From Gelidibacter salicanalis (GTDB taxonomy: Bacteria > Bacteroidota > Bacteroidia > Flavobacteriales > Flavobacteriaceae), in NCBI RefSeq assembly GCF_016469035.1, contig NZ_JAEHJZ010000032.1:1-64000 (forward strand): DNA of 64,000 nucleotides, written 5' to 3'. The stretch's first letter is position 1, and each line of letters begins with the position of its first letter. This document shows, in pieces, positions 35,768-44,834 of the stretch. Below the pieces are notes generated by a model. The model did not search any database and was not told the DNA's origin. It saw only the letters and a list, made by a program, of their open reading frames with translations. A program made the position numbers and the translations under genes.

Positions 35768-37488
35768 AATTCTTTAAATCCTTTATTATCTTGATGCTGT
35801 CGCTTTTTATGATGCCTTCAGCCCATTCCCAAAATGCGTCTAGCAAATTGGATAGCTTGATTAAAACGTATGAACACCATGAGGGTTACAATAAGAAGCA
35901 GTTTCCTTTGGGGTTGTACACTGAAGACTATTTTAAGGCCGAAGCAGATGTTGCCAAAAAAGCCTTAACAGAATTATCTCAAGTTGACATCACACAATTA
36001 CCGGAAACCCAACGTATTTCTGCGGAGCTCTTGGCGTTTGTATTACAAGATCAAATTGATTATTACAAGTTTGAACACTATTTAAATCCGTTACTTTCTG
36101 ATTCTGGATTTCACAGTAGTTTAAACTACGGGGTGCGTCCGTTATCAAATTACGGTCAAGTTAAATCCTATCTCAACAGTTTGAATGCCATTCCAGAATT
36201 TGTAAATCAAAATCTTAAAAACATACGCTTAGGATTGCAAAAGGGAGTTTCACAACCTTTAGTCATATTTAAAGGATACGAATCGACCTATGATGAACAT
36301 ATTGTAGAAGATTATAAGGAGAGTTTTTTCTACTCGCCATTCAAAAATTTACCGAATGATTTAAGCCAAACCCAAAAGGATTCTGTATTAAAAGTGGCGA
36401 AACTTGCCATAGAGACGAAAGTTACGCCGCAATTTAAACGCATCAAAACATTTTTTGAAACTGAATATTTTCCAAAAACAAGAACAACTTTAGGGGTGTC
36501 TGAAACTCCAAACGGTAAAGAATTCTATCAAAATCGAATTAACTATTATACCACAAGTACGCAATACACAGCGGACGCCATTCATCAAATTGGCTTAAAA
36601 GAAGTGGTACGTATCAAGTCAGAAATGGAACAAATCATTAAGGAGCTGAATTTTAAAGGAAGCTTCGCCGATTTTTTCCATTTCTTAAGAACGGACAAAC
36701 AGTTTTATGCTGAAACTCCAGAACAATTGTTGATGATTGCTCGCGATATGTCAAAACGTGCCGACGCTCAGTTGCCTCGGTTTTTTAAAACTCTGCCGCG
36801 TAAACCCTATGGTGTAGCGCCAGTGCCAGATGCCATTGCTCCAAAATATACTGGAGGTCGTTATATTGGAACTTCAAAAGAAAGTACAGAACCGGGATAT
36901 TATTGGGTAAATACCTATGACTTACCTAGTAGAACGCTGTACACCTTACCATCGTTAACAGTTCATGAGGCGGTTCCTGGACATCATTTACAAATGAGTT
37001 TGAACAATGAGTTGGGTGATAGCATTCCGCAGTTTAGAAAAAATTTATACCTGTCCGCTTATGGTGAAGGTTGGGGTTTGTATTCTGAGTTTTTAGCCGA
37101 TGAAATGGGGATGTACACCACACCTTATGAGCAATTTGGAAAATTAACTTACGAAATGTGGCGTGCTTGCAGATTGGTAGTTGACACAGGAATTCATGCC
37201 AAAGGCTGGACCCGCGAGCAAGTTGTAGACTATATGTCTGCCAACACCGCCTTGTCATTACACGAAATCAATACAGAAACGGATCGTTATATTTCTTGGC
37301 CAGGACAAGCGTTGTCTTATAAAATAGGAGAATTAAAAATACGAGAACTACGTAAAAGGGCAGAAAAGGCATTGGGCTCCAAGTTCGATATTAGGGCTTT
37401 TCATGAAATCATTCTAGAACAAGGCACGGTCACTTTGTCGATTATGGAAGAACGCGTTGATAATTACATCCAGAAACAAAAAAAATAA
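35764..37488 (+). CDS. DUF885 secreted peptidase-like protein
   Basis: A 574-residue protein with a signal peptide (ending SAHSQ). The putative metal site HEAVPGHH at 401-408 (LTVHEAVPGHHLQMS) marks the DUF885 family, remotely related to thermolysin-like metallopeptidases. A later GWGLYSEFLADEMG segment is also conserved. It is coupled to the dehydrogenase upstream, so it probably works in the same pathway, perhaps releasing hydroxyproline from peptides. Specificity is not visible. Confidence 0.85.
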   Translation: MKFFKSFIILMLSLFMMPSAHSQNASSKLDSLIKTYEHHEGYNKKQFPLGLYTEDYFKAEADVAKKALTELSQVDITQLPETQRISAELLAFVLQDQIDYYKFEHYLNPLLSDSGFHSSLNYGVRPLSNYGQVKSYLNSLNAIPEFVNQNLKNIRLGLQKGVSQPLVIFKGYESTYDEHIVEDYKESFFYSPFKNLPNDLSQTQKDSVLKVAKLAIETKVTPQFKRIKTFFETEYFPKTRTTLGVSETPNGKEFYQNRINYYTTSTQYTADAIHQIGLKEVVRIKSEMEQIIKELNFKGSFADFFHFLRTDKQFYAETPEQLLMIARDMSKRADAQLPRFFKTLPRKPYGVAPVPDAIAPKYTGGRYIGTSKESTEPGYYWVNTYDLPSRTLYTLPSLTVHEAVPGHHLQMSLNNELGDSIPQFRKNLYLSAYGEGWGLYSEFLADEMGMYTTPYEQFGKLTYEMWRACRLVVDTGIHAKGWTREQVVDYMSANTALSLHEINTETDRYISWPGQALSYKIGELKIRELRKRAEKALGSKFDIRAFHEIILEQGTVTLSIMEERVDNYIQKQKK

Positions 37489-37552
37489 ACTTGATCATTT
37501 CTTTCTTTAGTTGTCGACAGGCAGGCTTGAAGAAGGCTAGAAAGTGTTCCAA

Positions 37553-37918
37553 ATGGCGAATAAAATTATACCATATCGAGCAGATTTAAGAGAGCGTTCA
37601 AAATATTTACGCAACAATGCGACGCACTCCGAGGTTTTACTTTGGAAGAAAATTAAGAATAAGGCTTACGGTGTTCAGTTTCACAGACAAGTGCCAATGT
37701 TAGATTATAGTGTTGATTTTTATTGTCATGAAATTGGATTAGCTATAGAAATAGATGGTGGAAGCCATGATCATAAGTTTTTATATGACGCAAAAAGACA
37801 AGGTCGATTGGAAAAAGAAGGGGTGAGGTTCGTAAGGTTTTCAGATAAAGACATAAAACAAGATATGATGAATGTGTTGCTTGTAATGGAAAATGAAATT
37901 AAAGAATCAATGGCATGA
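37553..37918 (+). CDS. DUF559 endonuclease-fold protein
   Basis: A 121-residue protein of the DUF559 family, related to Vsr and restriction-like nucleases: ATHSEVLLWKKIKNKAYGVQFHRQVPMLDYSVDFYCHEIGLAIEIDGGSHD, then RLEKEGVRFVRFSDKDI. The E-x-V-D-F and E-I-D-G-G residues are the usual active-site positions. A GTG at 37544 extends the frame; the ATG at 37553 is preferred. It interrupts the hydroxyproline cluster and is followed by paired palindromic repeats, suggesting an inserted cassette. Confidence 0.85.
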   Translation: MANKIIPYRADLRERSKYLRNNATHSEVLLWKKIKNKAYGVQFHRQVPMLDYSVDFYCHEIGLAIEIDGGSHDHKFLYDAKRQGRLEKEGVRFVRFSDKDIKQDMMNVLLVMENEIKESMA

Positions 37919-37920
37919 GT

Positions 37921-38093
37921 AACACCCTCCTAAATCCTCCCTCGAGGGAGGACTTTTGAGTTCGTTATAGGACAGAGTTCCGTTGAAATTTCCTCATTGA
38001 AGAGTGTCAGATAGTTATCAAGCATTTAATATATGGTTAAATTTAATAAAAAGTCACAATCAATTCCCTCCTTGAGGAGGGTTAGGGAGGTGT
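37921..38093. repeat. inverted pair of GC-rich palindromic repeats
   Basis: Copy one at 37921-37952 contains CACCCTCC then CCTCCCTCGAGGGAGG. Copy two at 38064-38093 is the reverse orientation, with CCCTCCTTGAGGAGGG then GGGAGGTGT. They flank about 110 bases just after the DUF559 gene. Such CCTCC...GGAGG elements are dispersed in Bacteroidota and often neighbour DUF559 genes. Confidence 0.7.
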
Positions 38094-38105
38094 AAGAAAC
38101 ATTTT

Positions 38106-39113
38106 ATGAAACACAAATTCATCTGCATCGACGCGCACACCTGCGGCAACCCAGTAAGAGTGGTTAAAGAAGGTGGTCCAGTACTCATAGGCAATAGCAT
38201 GAGTGAAAAGCGTCAACACTTTTTAAAAGAATATGATTGGATTAGAAAAGGTTTAATGTTTGAACCACGTGGTCATGACATGATGAGTGGCTCGATATTG
38301 TTTCCGCCGCACCTTCCAGAAAATGATTTTGCCATTTTGTTCATTGAAACCTCAGGTTGCTTGCCTATGTGCGGTCATGGTACTATTGGAACTGTAACTA
38401 TTGCTATAGAAGAGGGGTTGGTACAACCAAAAACCCCAGGTAAAATAAGGATGGAAGCCCCGGCTGGCTTGGTAGAAATTGAATACCAGCAAACAGGAGC
38501 TAAAGTGGATTGGGTTAAATTAACCAATATAAAAAGTTATTTGGCTGCTGAGAATCTCACGGTGGATTGTCCAGAATTAGGGCTCCTTACCTTTGATGTG
38601 GCCTACGGTGGAAACTATTACGCCATAATTGACGCGCAACAAAATTTTTCAGGTGTTCAGGATTTTTCTGCTTCAAAACTTATTCAATTGTCACAAGTGG
38701 TAAGGCAGCGTATCAATGAAAAATATCCCAACCAATTTATACATCCAGAGAATGACACCATACGGGATGTCACCCATATACTTTGGACAGGAACCCCAAT
38801 AGATGCGTCATCTTCGGGTAGAAATGCAGTGTTTTATGGTGATAAAGCCATAGACAGAAGCCCCTGTGGTACGGGTACCTCTGCACGTCTGGCACAATTA
38901 TATGCAAAAGGGAAGCTAAAAATTGGGGAAGATTACGTCCATGAAAGCTTTATCGGCAGTAAATTTATAGGTCGTGTTGAAAAGAAAACCACTTTAGGTA
39001 CTAACTTAGCTGTGATTCCGAGCATTAAAGGTTGGGCTAAAATTTATGGACAGAACACAATAACAATTGATTCTGAAGACGATCCGTATGCTTTCGGATT
39101 TCAGGTGATATAA
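38106..39113 (+). CDS. 4-hydroxyproline 2-epimerase (proline racemase family)
   Basis: A 335-residue enzyme that converts trans-4-hydroxy-L-proline to cis-4-hydroxy-D-proline. Both catalytic cysteines are present: C89 in MCGHGTIGT and C254 in SPCGTGTSARLAQL. The second cysteine separates true epimerases from the hydroxyproline dehydratases, which carry threonine there. It sits with the FAD oxidase, DapA-family lyase and semialdehyde dehydrogenase needed to finish the pathway. Proline racemase is the alternative, but the context argues against it. Confidence 0.92.
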   Translation: MKHKFICIDAHTCGNPVRVVKEGGPVLIGNSMSEKRQHFLKEYDWIRKGLMFEPRGHDMMSGSILFPPHLPENDFAILFIETSGCLPMCGHGTIGTVTIAIEEGLVQPKTPGKIRMEAPAGLVEIEYQQTGAKVDWVKLTNIKSYLAAENLTVDCPELGLLTFDVAYGGNYYAIIDAQQNFSGVQDFSASKLIQLSQVVRQRINEKYPNQFIHPENDTIRDVTHILWTGTPIDASSSGRNAVFYGDKAIDRSPCGTGTSARLAQLYAKGKLKIGEDYVHESFIGSKFIGRVEKKTTLGTNLAVIPSIKGWAKIYGQNTITIDSEDDPYAFGFQVI

Positions 39114-39123
39114 AATTAGGAGA

Positions 39124-41379
39124 ATGAAAAAGTTGTATTATATAGTTATCGTGTTGTTTTTAACAACACAAATTCAGGCGCAAAAACTGACTCAAGACGA
39201 TTATAAAAGAGCCGTCAGTTTTATGCCCGATAATTTAAACAACAAAACAGTTTTTAATTTACATACAGACGTGCATTGGTTTAAAGATAACTCTGGGATT
39301 TGGTTTGTTGATTATAGTAAAGCTGGCAAGTCGTATAAAACTGTATCTTTTAAAAATAATAAGGTGAACCCTTTATTTGACCACGACAAAGTCGCACAAG
39401 CATTATCCAAAATTGCAGAAAAGGAATTGGAGGCCAATCAATTGGCGCTCTCAACTATTGAAAGAACAAAAGCAGATCAGCTCACCTTCAATTTTGAATC
39501 TAAGACGTATACACTTGATCTTAAAACATATCAAATACAGGTTGAAAATGCAGAAAAAAAGGAAGATAAGGATCCGTTTGAAACCCAATCTCCAGACGGA
39601 AAGTGGATTGCCTTCACTAAAGATTATAATTTATATATAAAATCCACTACCACTGACCAAGAAGTTCAATTGAGTCAGGATGGCAAAAGAGATTATGAAT
39701 ACGCAACCTTCTATGGCTGGTATGATATTATGGAAGGGGAAAATGCTGAGCGTCCAAAACACTTTAAAGTGGACTGGTCTAAAGATTCCAAATGGATTGC
39801 AGCTGATGTTGTAGACTTTAGAACTGCTGAAAAAATGTATTTATTAGACCATAGTATTGACTCCCTTTACAAATCAAAATTACTCTCCTATTATAGAGGC
39901 TCTCCCGGAGATACCACTATGGTGCATGTAAAGCCTGTGTTTTTTAATGTGGAAAGCAAAAAAGAAATAAAAACAAAGTTACCAACAGGCACGCATATAA
40001 ACTCGGTGGCTGTTGAGTGGATGGAAAAGTCAGGGCAACTTTTGGTAGGATATTCTGAAAGAGGGTATCAAAAGGAATTTTTAAAACTTGTGGATCTTAA
40101 TAATAATACTGAAGAAACACTTATCGAAGAAACAAGTGCTACTAATATTGATAATTTCTGGTTCAGGTCGTTTGATAAAAAGCAAAAAGTAATCTTTTTG
40201 TCAGAACGTAGTGGCTGGCGACAACTCTATATGGTGGATCTAAAAACGAAAGCCATAACACCCTTGACTAAAGGGAATTATTATATCAATTCAGTGGTGC
40301 ATACCGATGAAGATAAGGAGGAAATCTATTTTTTGGCCTCAGGAAAAGAAGCCAACATGAACCCATACCATGAACAACTGTATAAAGTCGATTTCAAGGG
40401 ACATATAGCGTTGCTGACACCAGAAAATGCACACCATTCGATATCATTCTCAGAAGATGGACAACATTTTGTAGATAATTACTCTACAGTTAATAGAACT
40501 ACAAAAACAGTGTTAAGAGAGGCTAAAACGGGAAAAATCGCGGCAGAATTAACTTCTGCAGAAGTGTCTGATGTTGTGTCTAAAGGATGGCAGGCTCCAG
40601 AGCCATTTCAACTTATTGGGAAAGACGGAAAAACAACTATTTACGGTGCTATTTGGAAACCAACCAATTTTGATTCTACAAAATCATATCCAATTATAGA
40701 CCATAGTTATACGGGGCCACATACTCAGGTGTTTCCAAAGTCTTTCGATAGGGCTTTTACCAATCAATCCTTGGCAGAATTGGGCTTTATAGTGATGATG
40801 GTGGATGGATTGGGAACTTCAGAACGTTCTAAGGAATTCCATAACCATTCCTATAAAAATATGGGTAATAATCTTGAAGATCACGTGTTGGCAATTACTT
40901 ATTTAGGGGAACAATATCCATGGATTGATACCAATCATGTGGGGATTTTTGGACATTCGGCAGGTGGCTATGATACCGGGAGAGCCCTGCTCGCGTTCCC
41001 TGAGGTGTATAAAGTTGGTGTAGCCAGTTCTGCAGACCACGATTTTAGAATGGAAAAAGCCTGGTGGCCCGAAATGTATCAGGGTTGGCCGGTAGACTCC
41101 ACCTATCATGAGGTGTCCAACATCACCAATGCAAAAAACTTAAGAGGAAAATTATTATTGGTTCACGGTGGTATTGATGAGAACGTCAATCCTTCAGCAA
41201 CTTTTAAATTGGCCGAAGCTTTAGTAAAAGCTGATAAAGATTTCGATTTATTGATTTTTCCAAGTCAAAGACATGGCTATCAGGGGAAAGTCAGAAATTA
41301 TTTCACCAAAAAACGGTGGAATTATTTTGTGGAACATTTAAAGGGAGACGAACCAATTTGGGATTTTAAATGGGAATAA
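39124..41379 (+). CDS. secreted S9 family prolyl-type peptidase
   Basis: A 751-residue protein with a signal peptide (ending QIQAQ), a seven-blade beta-propeller region (about 60-500) and an alpha/beta hydrolase domain. The triad is S612 (GHSAGGY), D685 (GGIDENVN) and H717 (QRHGY). Dipeptidyl peptidase IV relatives usually have GWSYGG and an acidic EE pair in the propeller; here the first is GHSAGG and the EE pair is not seen (IMEGENAERP instead), so exact cleavage mode may differ. In this operon it probably trims proline or hydroxyproline peptides. Confidence 0.87.
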   Translation: MKKLYYIVIVLFLTTQIQAQKLTQDDYKRAVSFMPDNLNNKTVFNLHTDVHWFKDNSGIWFVDYSKAGKSYKTVSFKNNKVNPLFDHDKVAQALSKIAEKELEANQLALSTIERTKADQLTFNFESKTYTLDLKTYQIQVENAEKKEDKDPFETQSPDGKWIAFTKDYNLYIKSTTTDQEVQLSQDGKRDYEYATFYGWYDIMEGENAERPKHFKVDWSKDSKWIAADVVDFRTAEKMYLLDHSIDSLYKSKLLSYYRGSPGDTTMVHVKPVFFNVESKKEIKTKLPTGTHINSVAVEWMEKSGQLLVGYSERGYQKEFLKLVDLNNNTEETLIEETSATNIDNFWFRSFDKKQKVIFLSERSGWRQLYMVDLKTKAITPLTKGNYYINSVVHTDEDKEEIYFLASGKEANMNPYHEQLYKVDFKGHIALLTPENAHHSISFSEDGQHFVDNYSTVNRTTKTVLREAKTGKIAAELTSAEVSDVVSKGWQAPEPFQLIGKDGKTTIYGAIWKPTNFDSTKSYPIIDHSYTGPHTQVFPKSFDRAFTNQSLAELGFIVMMVDGLGTSERSKEFHNHSYKNMGNNLEDHVLAITYLGEQYPWIDTNHVGIFGHSAGGYDTGRALLAFPEVYKVGVASSADHDFRMEKAWWPEMYQGWPVDSTYHEVSNITNAKNLRGKLLLVHGGIDENVNPSATFKLAEALVKADKDFDLLIFPSQRHGYQGKVRNYFTKKRWNYFVEHLKGDEPIWDFKWE

Positions 41380-41380
41380 A

Positions 41381-42628
41381 ATGAGTAAACAAGTTATAGT
41401 TATTGGCGGCGGAATCATTGGTTTATGTTCTGCATATTACCTTCAAAAAGAAGGACATCAAGTCACGATTATTGATCAATCTAATATGGATGCCGGTGCA
41501 TCTTATGTTAATGCTGGTTATTTGTCACCAAGTCACATCATTCCTTTATCTGCGCCCGGAGTCATGTTAAAAGGCTTTAAATGGATGTTTAATTCTGCAA
41601 GCCCATTATATATCAAACCAAGACTTGATCCTGATTTTTTAAAGTGGACTTATGCGTTTAATAAATCCTGCAATCCCAATCATGTCAAAAAAGCGATTCC
41701 AGTTATAAAGGATTTGGCAGTGTTGAGTCAGGAATTATATGCAGATATTAGAGAATATGAGCATTTCACCTCTCAATATAGAAAAGACGGAATTTTGATG
41801 CTGTGTCAAACTGAAAAAGCCTTAGAAGAAGAACTGAAAACGGCATATTTGGCCACTGAAGAAGGATTGGAAGTCAATGAAGTGACGCTTGCCGACTTAA
41901 GAAAATTGGAGCCAAATGTAAAATTAAACGTTATTGGAGGTACCCATTTTAAATGCGATGCCCATACCACACCCAATGAGTTTATGGCTGAGATGAAAAC
42001 CTATTTAAAAGCCAAAGGGGTTGTGTTTTATGCCAATGAAAAAGTGGATGATTTGGAAATTAAGAATCAAAAAATCGTCGCGCTTATCACCAAATCCCAT
42101 AGATTTCATGCGGACGAATTTGTTCTGGCAGCGGGTTCTTGGAGCGCCTCTTTAAGTAAGAAGTTAGGTATCCATTTATTACTGCAAGCAGGAAAGGGCT
42201 ATAGAATCAATACCTCGCGCCCTACAGGAATCAAATTGCCTGCCATTTTAACGGAATCTAAAGTTGCGGTCACGCCTATGAACGGATTTACACGTTTTGG
42301 AGGCACTATGGAAATTGCGGGAATTAATGATAAGATCAATAAAAATAGGGTAACTGCCATTGCTAGAGCAGCTACCAAATACTATCCAGAGATTACCTTA
42401 ACCGAGAGCGAAAAGGACAACGCCGCGTCGGGACTTCGGCCCGTATCTCCAGATGGGTTACCGTATATTGGAAAGTCTACAAAATGCTCTAATTTAATTG
42501 TTGCGGCAGGTCATGCCATGATGGGCTGGAGTATGGCAACCGGAACTGGCAAGTTAGTATCAGAATTAGTTTCAGGTAAAAAAGTGAGTCTGGATGTGAC
42601 CATGTTCCATCCAGATCGAAAATTTTAA
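41381..42628 (+). CDS. FAD-dependent D-amino-acid oxidase/dehydrogenase, probable D-hydroxyproline dehydrogenase
   Basis: A 415-residue DAO-family flavoprotein. The dinucleotide-binding motif is at the N-terminus (VIVIGGGIIGLCSAYYLQKEG), and the C-terminal GLRPVSPDGLPYIG plus AAGHAMMGWSMATGTGKL are typical of DadA-like enzymes. Starting one base after the S9 peptidase stop, it is the step from cis-4-hydroxy-D-proline to 1-pyrroline-4-hydroxy-2-carboxylate. D-amino-acid dehydrogenase of broader specificity is the alternative. Confidence 0.85.
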   Translation: MSKQVIVIGGGIIGLCSAYYLQKEGHQVTIIDQSNMDAGASYVNAGYLSPSHIIPLSAPGVMLKGFKWMFNSASPLYIKPRLDPDFLKWTYAFNKSCNPNHVKKAIPVIKDLAVLSQELYADIREYEHFTSQYRKDGILMLCQTEKALEEELKTAYLATEEGLEVNEVTLADLRKLEPNVKLNVIGGTHFKCDAHTTPNEFMAEMKTYLKAKGVVFYANEKVDDLEIKNQKIVALITKSHRFHADEFVLAAGSWSASLSKKLGIHLLLQAGKGYRINTSRPTGIKLPAILTESKVAVTPMNGFTRFGGTMEIAGINDKINKNRVTAIARAATKYYPEITLTESEKDNAASGLRPVSPDGLPYIGKSTKCSNLIVAAGHAMMGWSMATGTGKLVSELVSGKKVSLDVTMFHPDRKF

Positions 42629-42808
42629 GTAAGTAAAAACGTTCATCTAGTGAGTTATATCGAAGAAATTGGAATTTCACGTTCAATAATCCTTTCAGAA
42701 TGTTATTGGTCGAAAATATAATTGTTTTCTCATAATTTAGCCGATATTTGAAGTGTTCCTGTTTGATTAATAGTGCTTTACAAACTCTAACACTAAATTT
42801 ACGCTATT

Positions 42809-43090
42809 ATGGATTTAAAAATTACACACCAAAACAACTTATTCAAAGTACAAGGCATCCTACACAAAGGCAATGTGCATGTGTTTAAAAAAGAATTTTC
42901 AAACATTTTTGATAAGCAACAGGCGTTGATTCTGAATATTGAAGGACTCTCCAGTATTGATCGTTACGGCGTTAATGCGCTGGCCCAATTGCATAACGAA
43001 TCCCTCAAAAAAAAGAAGGAACTTTCTATTGTTGGCATGGGCTGCGACGATTTATACGAGCATTTTAAATCTGAAGAGGCTGCGGCTTAA
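42809..43090 (+). CDS. STAS-domain protein
   Basis: A 93-residue single-domain protein: FKVQGILHKGNVHVFKKEFSNIF, ALILNIEGLSSIDRYGVNALAQLH, LSIVGMGCDDLYEHF. The D-R-Y-G position corresponds to the DSSG phosphosite of anti-sigma antagonists, but the Ser is replaced by Tyr/Arg, so phosphorylation control may be lost. It converges end to end with the NTF2-like gene at 43091. Confidence 0.7.
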   Translation: MDLKITHQNNLFKVQGILHKGNVHVFKKEFSNIFDKQQALILNIEGLSSIDRYGVNALAQLHNESLKKKKELSIVGMGCDDLYEHFKSEEAAA

Positions 43091-43537
43091 TTAACACGAC
43101 ATATCTGCAACAATTTTCCATTGACCGTCAATGTATTTGAAAATGATTGTAAATATACCGTTAGCATTGCCTATGGTGCGCTCTAAATGGAATTCGCCAA
43201 AGACAATATAGGCGCTATTCTCAATTTTTGAAATGTCGTTTATCACAAATTTGAGGGTGCCACTCTCAGCTTTGCTAGGGTAACCTTTCTTATAATTGGC
43301 CAAGGTCTTATCCCAACCGAGGGTAAGACCTTTACTGCCGTAGAATTTCAGCGAATCGTTTTTCCAATAGCCTTGCATAAAGCCTTCCAAGTCATGATTG
43401 TTCCAGGCAATTTCCTGATTGGCAAGCACCTCTTTTATGGCGTTTTTAGCCTTTATTTCTGATGGTGCATGCTGATCTGCAATATGGGGTTTACAAGACA
43501 ATGTTAGTAGTACTAAGCAGACATAGATAAGCTTCAT
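43091..43537 (-). CDS. NTF2-like (SnoaL/DUF4440) lipoprotein
   Basis: A 148-residue lipoprotein (lipobox TLSC) with the small alpha+beta-barrel fold: AIKEVLANQEIAWNNHDLEGFMQGYWKNDSLKFYG, GTLKFVINDISKI, FTIIFKYIDGQWKIVADMS. The family includes enzymes and binding proteins, so function is open. Its stop codon abuts that of the STAS gene. Confidence 0.82.
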   Translation of the reverse strand: MKLIYVCLVLLTLSCKPHIADQHAPSEIKAKNAIKEVLANQEIAWNNHDLEGFMQGYWKNDSLKFYGSKGLTLGWDKTLANYKKGYPSKAESGTLKFVINDISKIENSAYIVFGEFHLERTIGNANGIFTIIFKYIDGQWKIVADMSC

Positions 43538-43577
43538 TATAACAATTTTAGTAGTACTTAAATATACAGACTAATTT

Positions 43578-44678
43578 TTAAAGCGCATTTTTTTGATGGT
43601 TAAAAAACGCGTCGGCTTGCAGTTGCATGAGTTCTCTGGCTTTTTTGCGTTTGTATTGGTAGAGTTCATCTTCTTCAGCTATGTCATTATAAACTTTGTT
43701 GTTAATGGCCATGTCCGTTTGCAAAAGGGTCTTACGCTCGTTAACTTTTTGCTCCACCCAAGTTTTTATGGCGGTTTCAACATCTTCCAATTTATAGTCA
43801 TATTCCGCTTTAGGTGATAATAATTTAGCAAAAATAGGCGAGGTTTCAATGGCTAAAAACAAGAGAAAAATAAAAAGCGACGGCAGCAAAGACAGCGTAT
43901 TTAGAGCATTGACCCGTGCCATTAATCCATCAAAACCATCAATGAAGGGTTGTGTGCTGGCAACTTTTGTGGAATACTCAGTCTGCAATTGTACCAGCTG
44001 ACTTTCAATATCGGCAATTTTTTCCGTGTTAGTGTGTTTGAGTTGTTGTAATTCGGCCAAAGCGGTATCGTGTTTATCGCGTTTTTCTTTGTAAACAGGG
44101 CCTTTGCCTAAGCGTTGTGTGCCAGCAGTGCCTTCTGCTTCAGTAATATATGTGTTATATAAGGCGTTGACTTCCGCTTCTTTTATCTCAATTTGCGATT
44201 GTAATGCTGCAGTGTCATTTTGTAAAGCTGTTTGCGCTGGGGTGAATTGCTGAGCAATCTGATCTTTGTTGGCAAGCGTCAAGTCGTTCTTCTGTTCTAA
44301 CAATACTTGATTAATCTCCTTTTCAAAGATTTTAAGTTCTAAAGGTTTAGAAATGACAACCGCAATAATAACCGCTAAAATGAGTCGGGGTGCGGCCTGA
44401 ATCAATTCGTCACTAAAACGTCCTCTTTTTTTGATGGTGGAGACAATAAAACGATCGAGATTAAAGATGAGCAAACCCCAAATAAAACCAAAACCGATGG
44501 AAATATAAGCATTATCAAATACGGTATAGAGGGCGTAACTGGCCGCAATGGTGGCCATAAGTGCCGTAAAGAAAACGGTAGCGCCAATACCTGCATATTT
44601 GTTCTGTTCGCCGTTGGAACACTGGTCCAGAATATCAGTATCTGAGCCGGAGCACAGGATGAAGAATTTTTTTAACAT
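43578..44678 (-). CDS. DUF4407 membrane protein
   Basis: A 366-residue protein with N-terminal membrane spans (about 30-115), a long coiled-coil periplasmic or cytoplasmic section (about 125-240; EIKEAEVNALYNTY, ELQQLKHTNTEKIADIESQLVQL) and a further span near 258-275 (SLLPSLFIFLLFLAIE). The N-terminal CSGSDTDILDQCSNGEQNKYAGIGATVFFTALMA block is the DUF4407 signature. Function unknown. Confidence 0.85.
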   Translation of the reverse strand: MLKKFFILCSGSDTDILDQCSNGEQNKYAGIGATVFFTALMATIAASYALYTVFDNAYISIGFGFIWGLLIFNLDRFIVSTIKKRGRFSDELIQAAPRLILAVIIAVVISKPLELKIFEKEINQVLLEQKNDLTLANKDQIAQQFTPAQTALQNDTAALQSQIEIKEAEVNALYNTYITEAEGTAGTQRLGKGPVYKEKRDKHDTALAELQQLKHTNTEKIADIESQLVQLQTEYSTKVASTQPFIDGFDGLMARVNALNTLSLLPSLFIFLLFLAIETSPIFAKLLSPKAEYDYKLEDVETAIKTWVEQKVNERKTLLQTDMAINNKVYNDIAEEDELYQYKRKKARELMQLQADAFFNHQKNAL

Positions 44679-44699
44679 GATGTGATTTGATTTTTGATT

Positions 44700-44732
44700 G
44701 ACCCTTCGGCTACGCTCAGGACAGGTTGACTA
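44700..44732. repeat. dispersed intergenic repeat-like sequence
   Basis: Contains CTTCGGCTACGCTCAGGACA, a GC-rich word common between genes of Flavobacteria. It is only one copy here, so the repeat status rests on outside knowledge. Confidence 0.35.
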
Positions 44733-44774
44733 TTAGAACGTTAGAGTTGGGGTTTTGTTACAAATTATTATCAA

Positions 44775-44816
44775 AAAATGCACCTCAATGTTTTTTAATT
44801 CATTGAGGTGCATTTT
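44775..44816. terminator. strong terminator after the second M56 gene
   Basis: A perfect 16-bp stem (AAAATGCACCTCAATG and its complement) around a 10-base loop with flanking A and T runs. It can serve both strands and ends the minus-strand BlaI/M56 operon. Confidence 0.85.
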
Positions 44817-44834
44817 AAATAGTTGATTAGGCTA

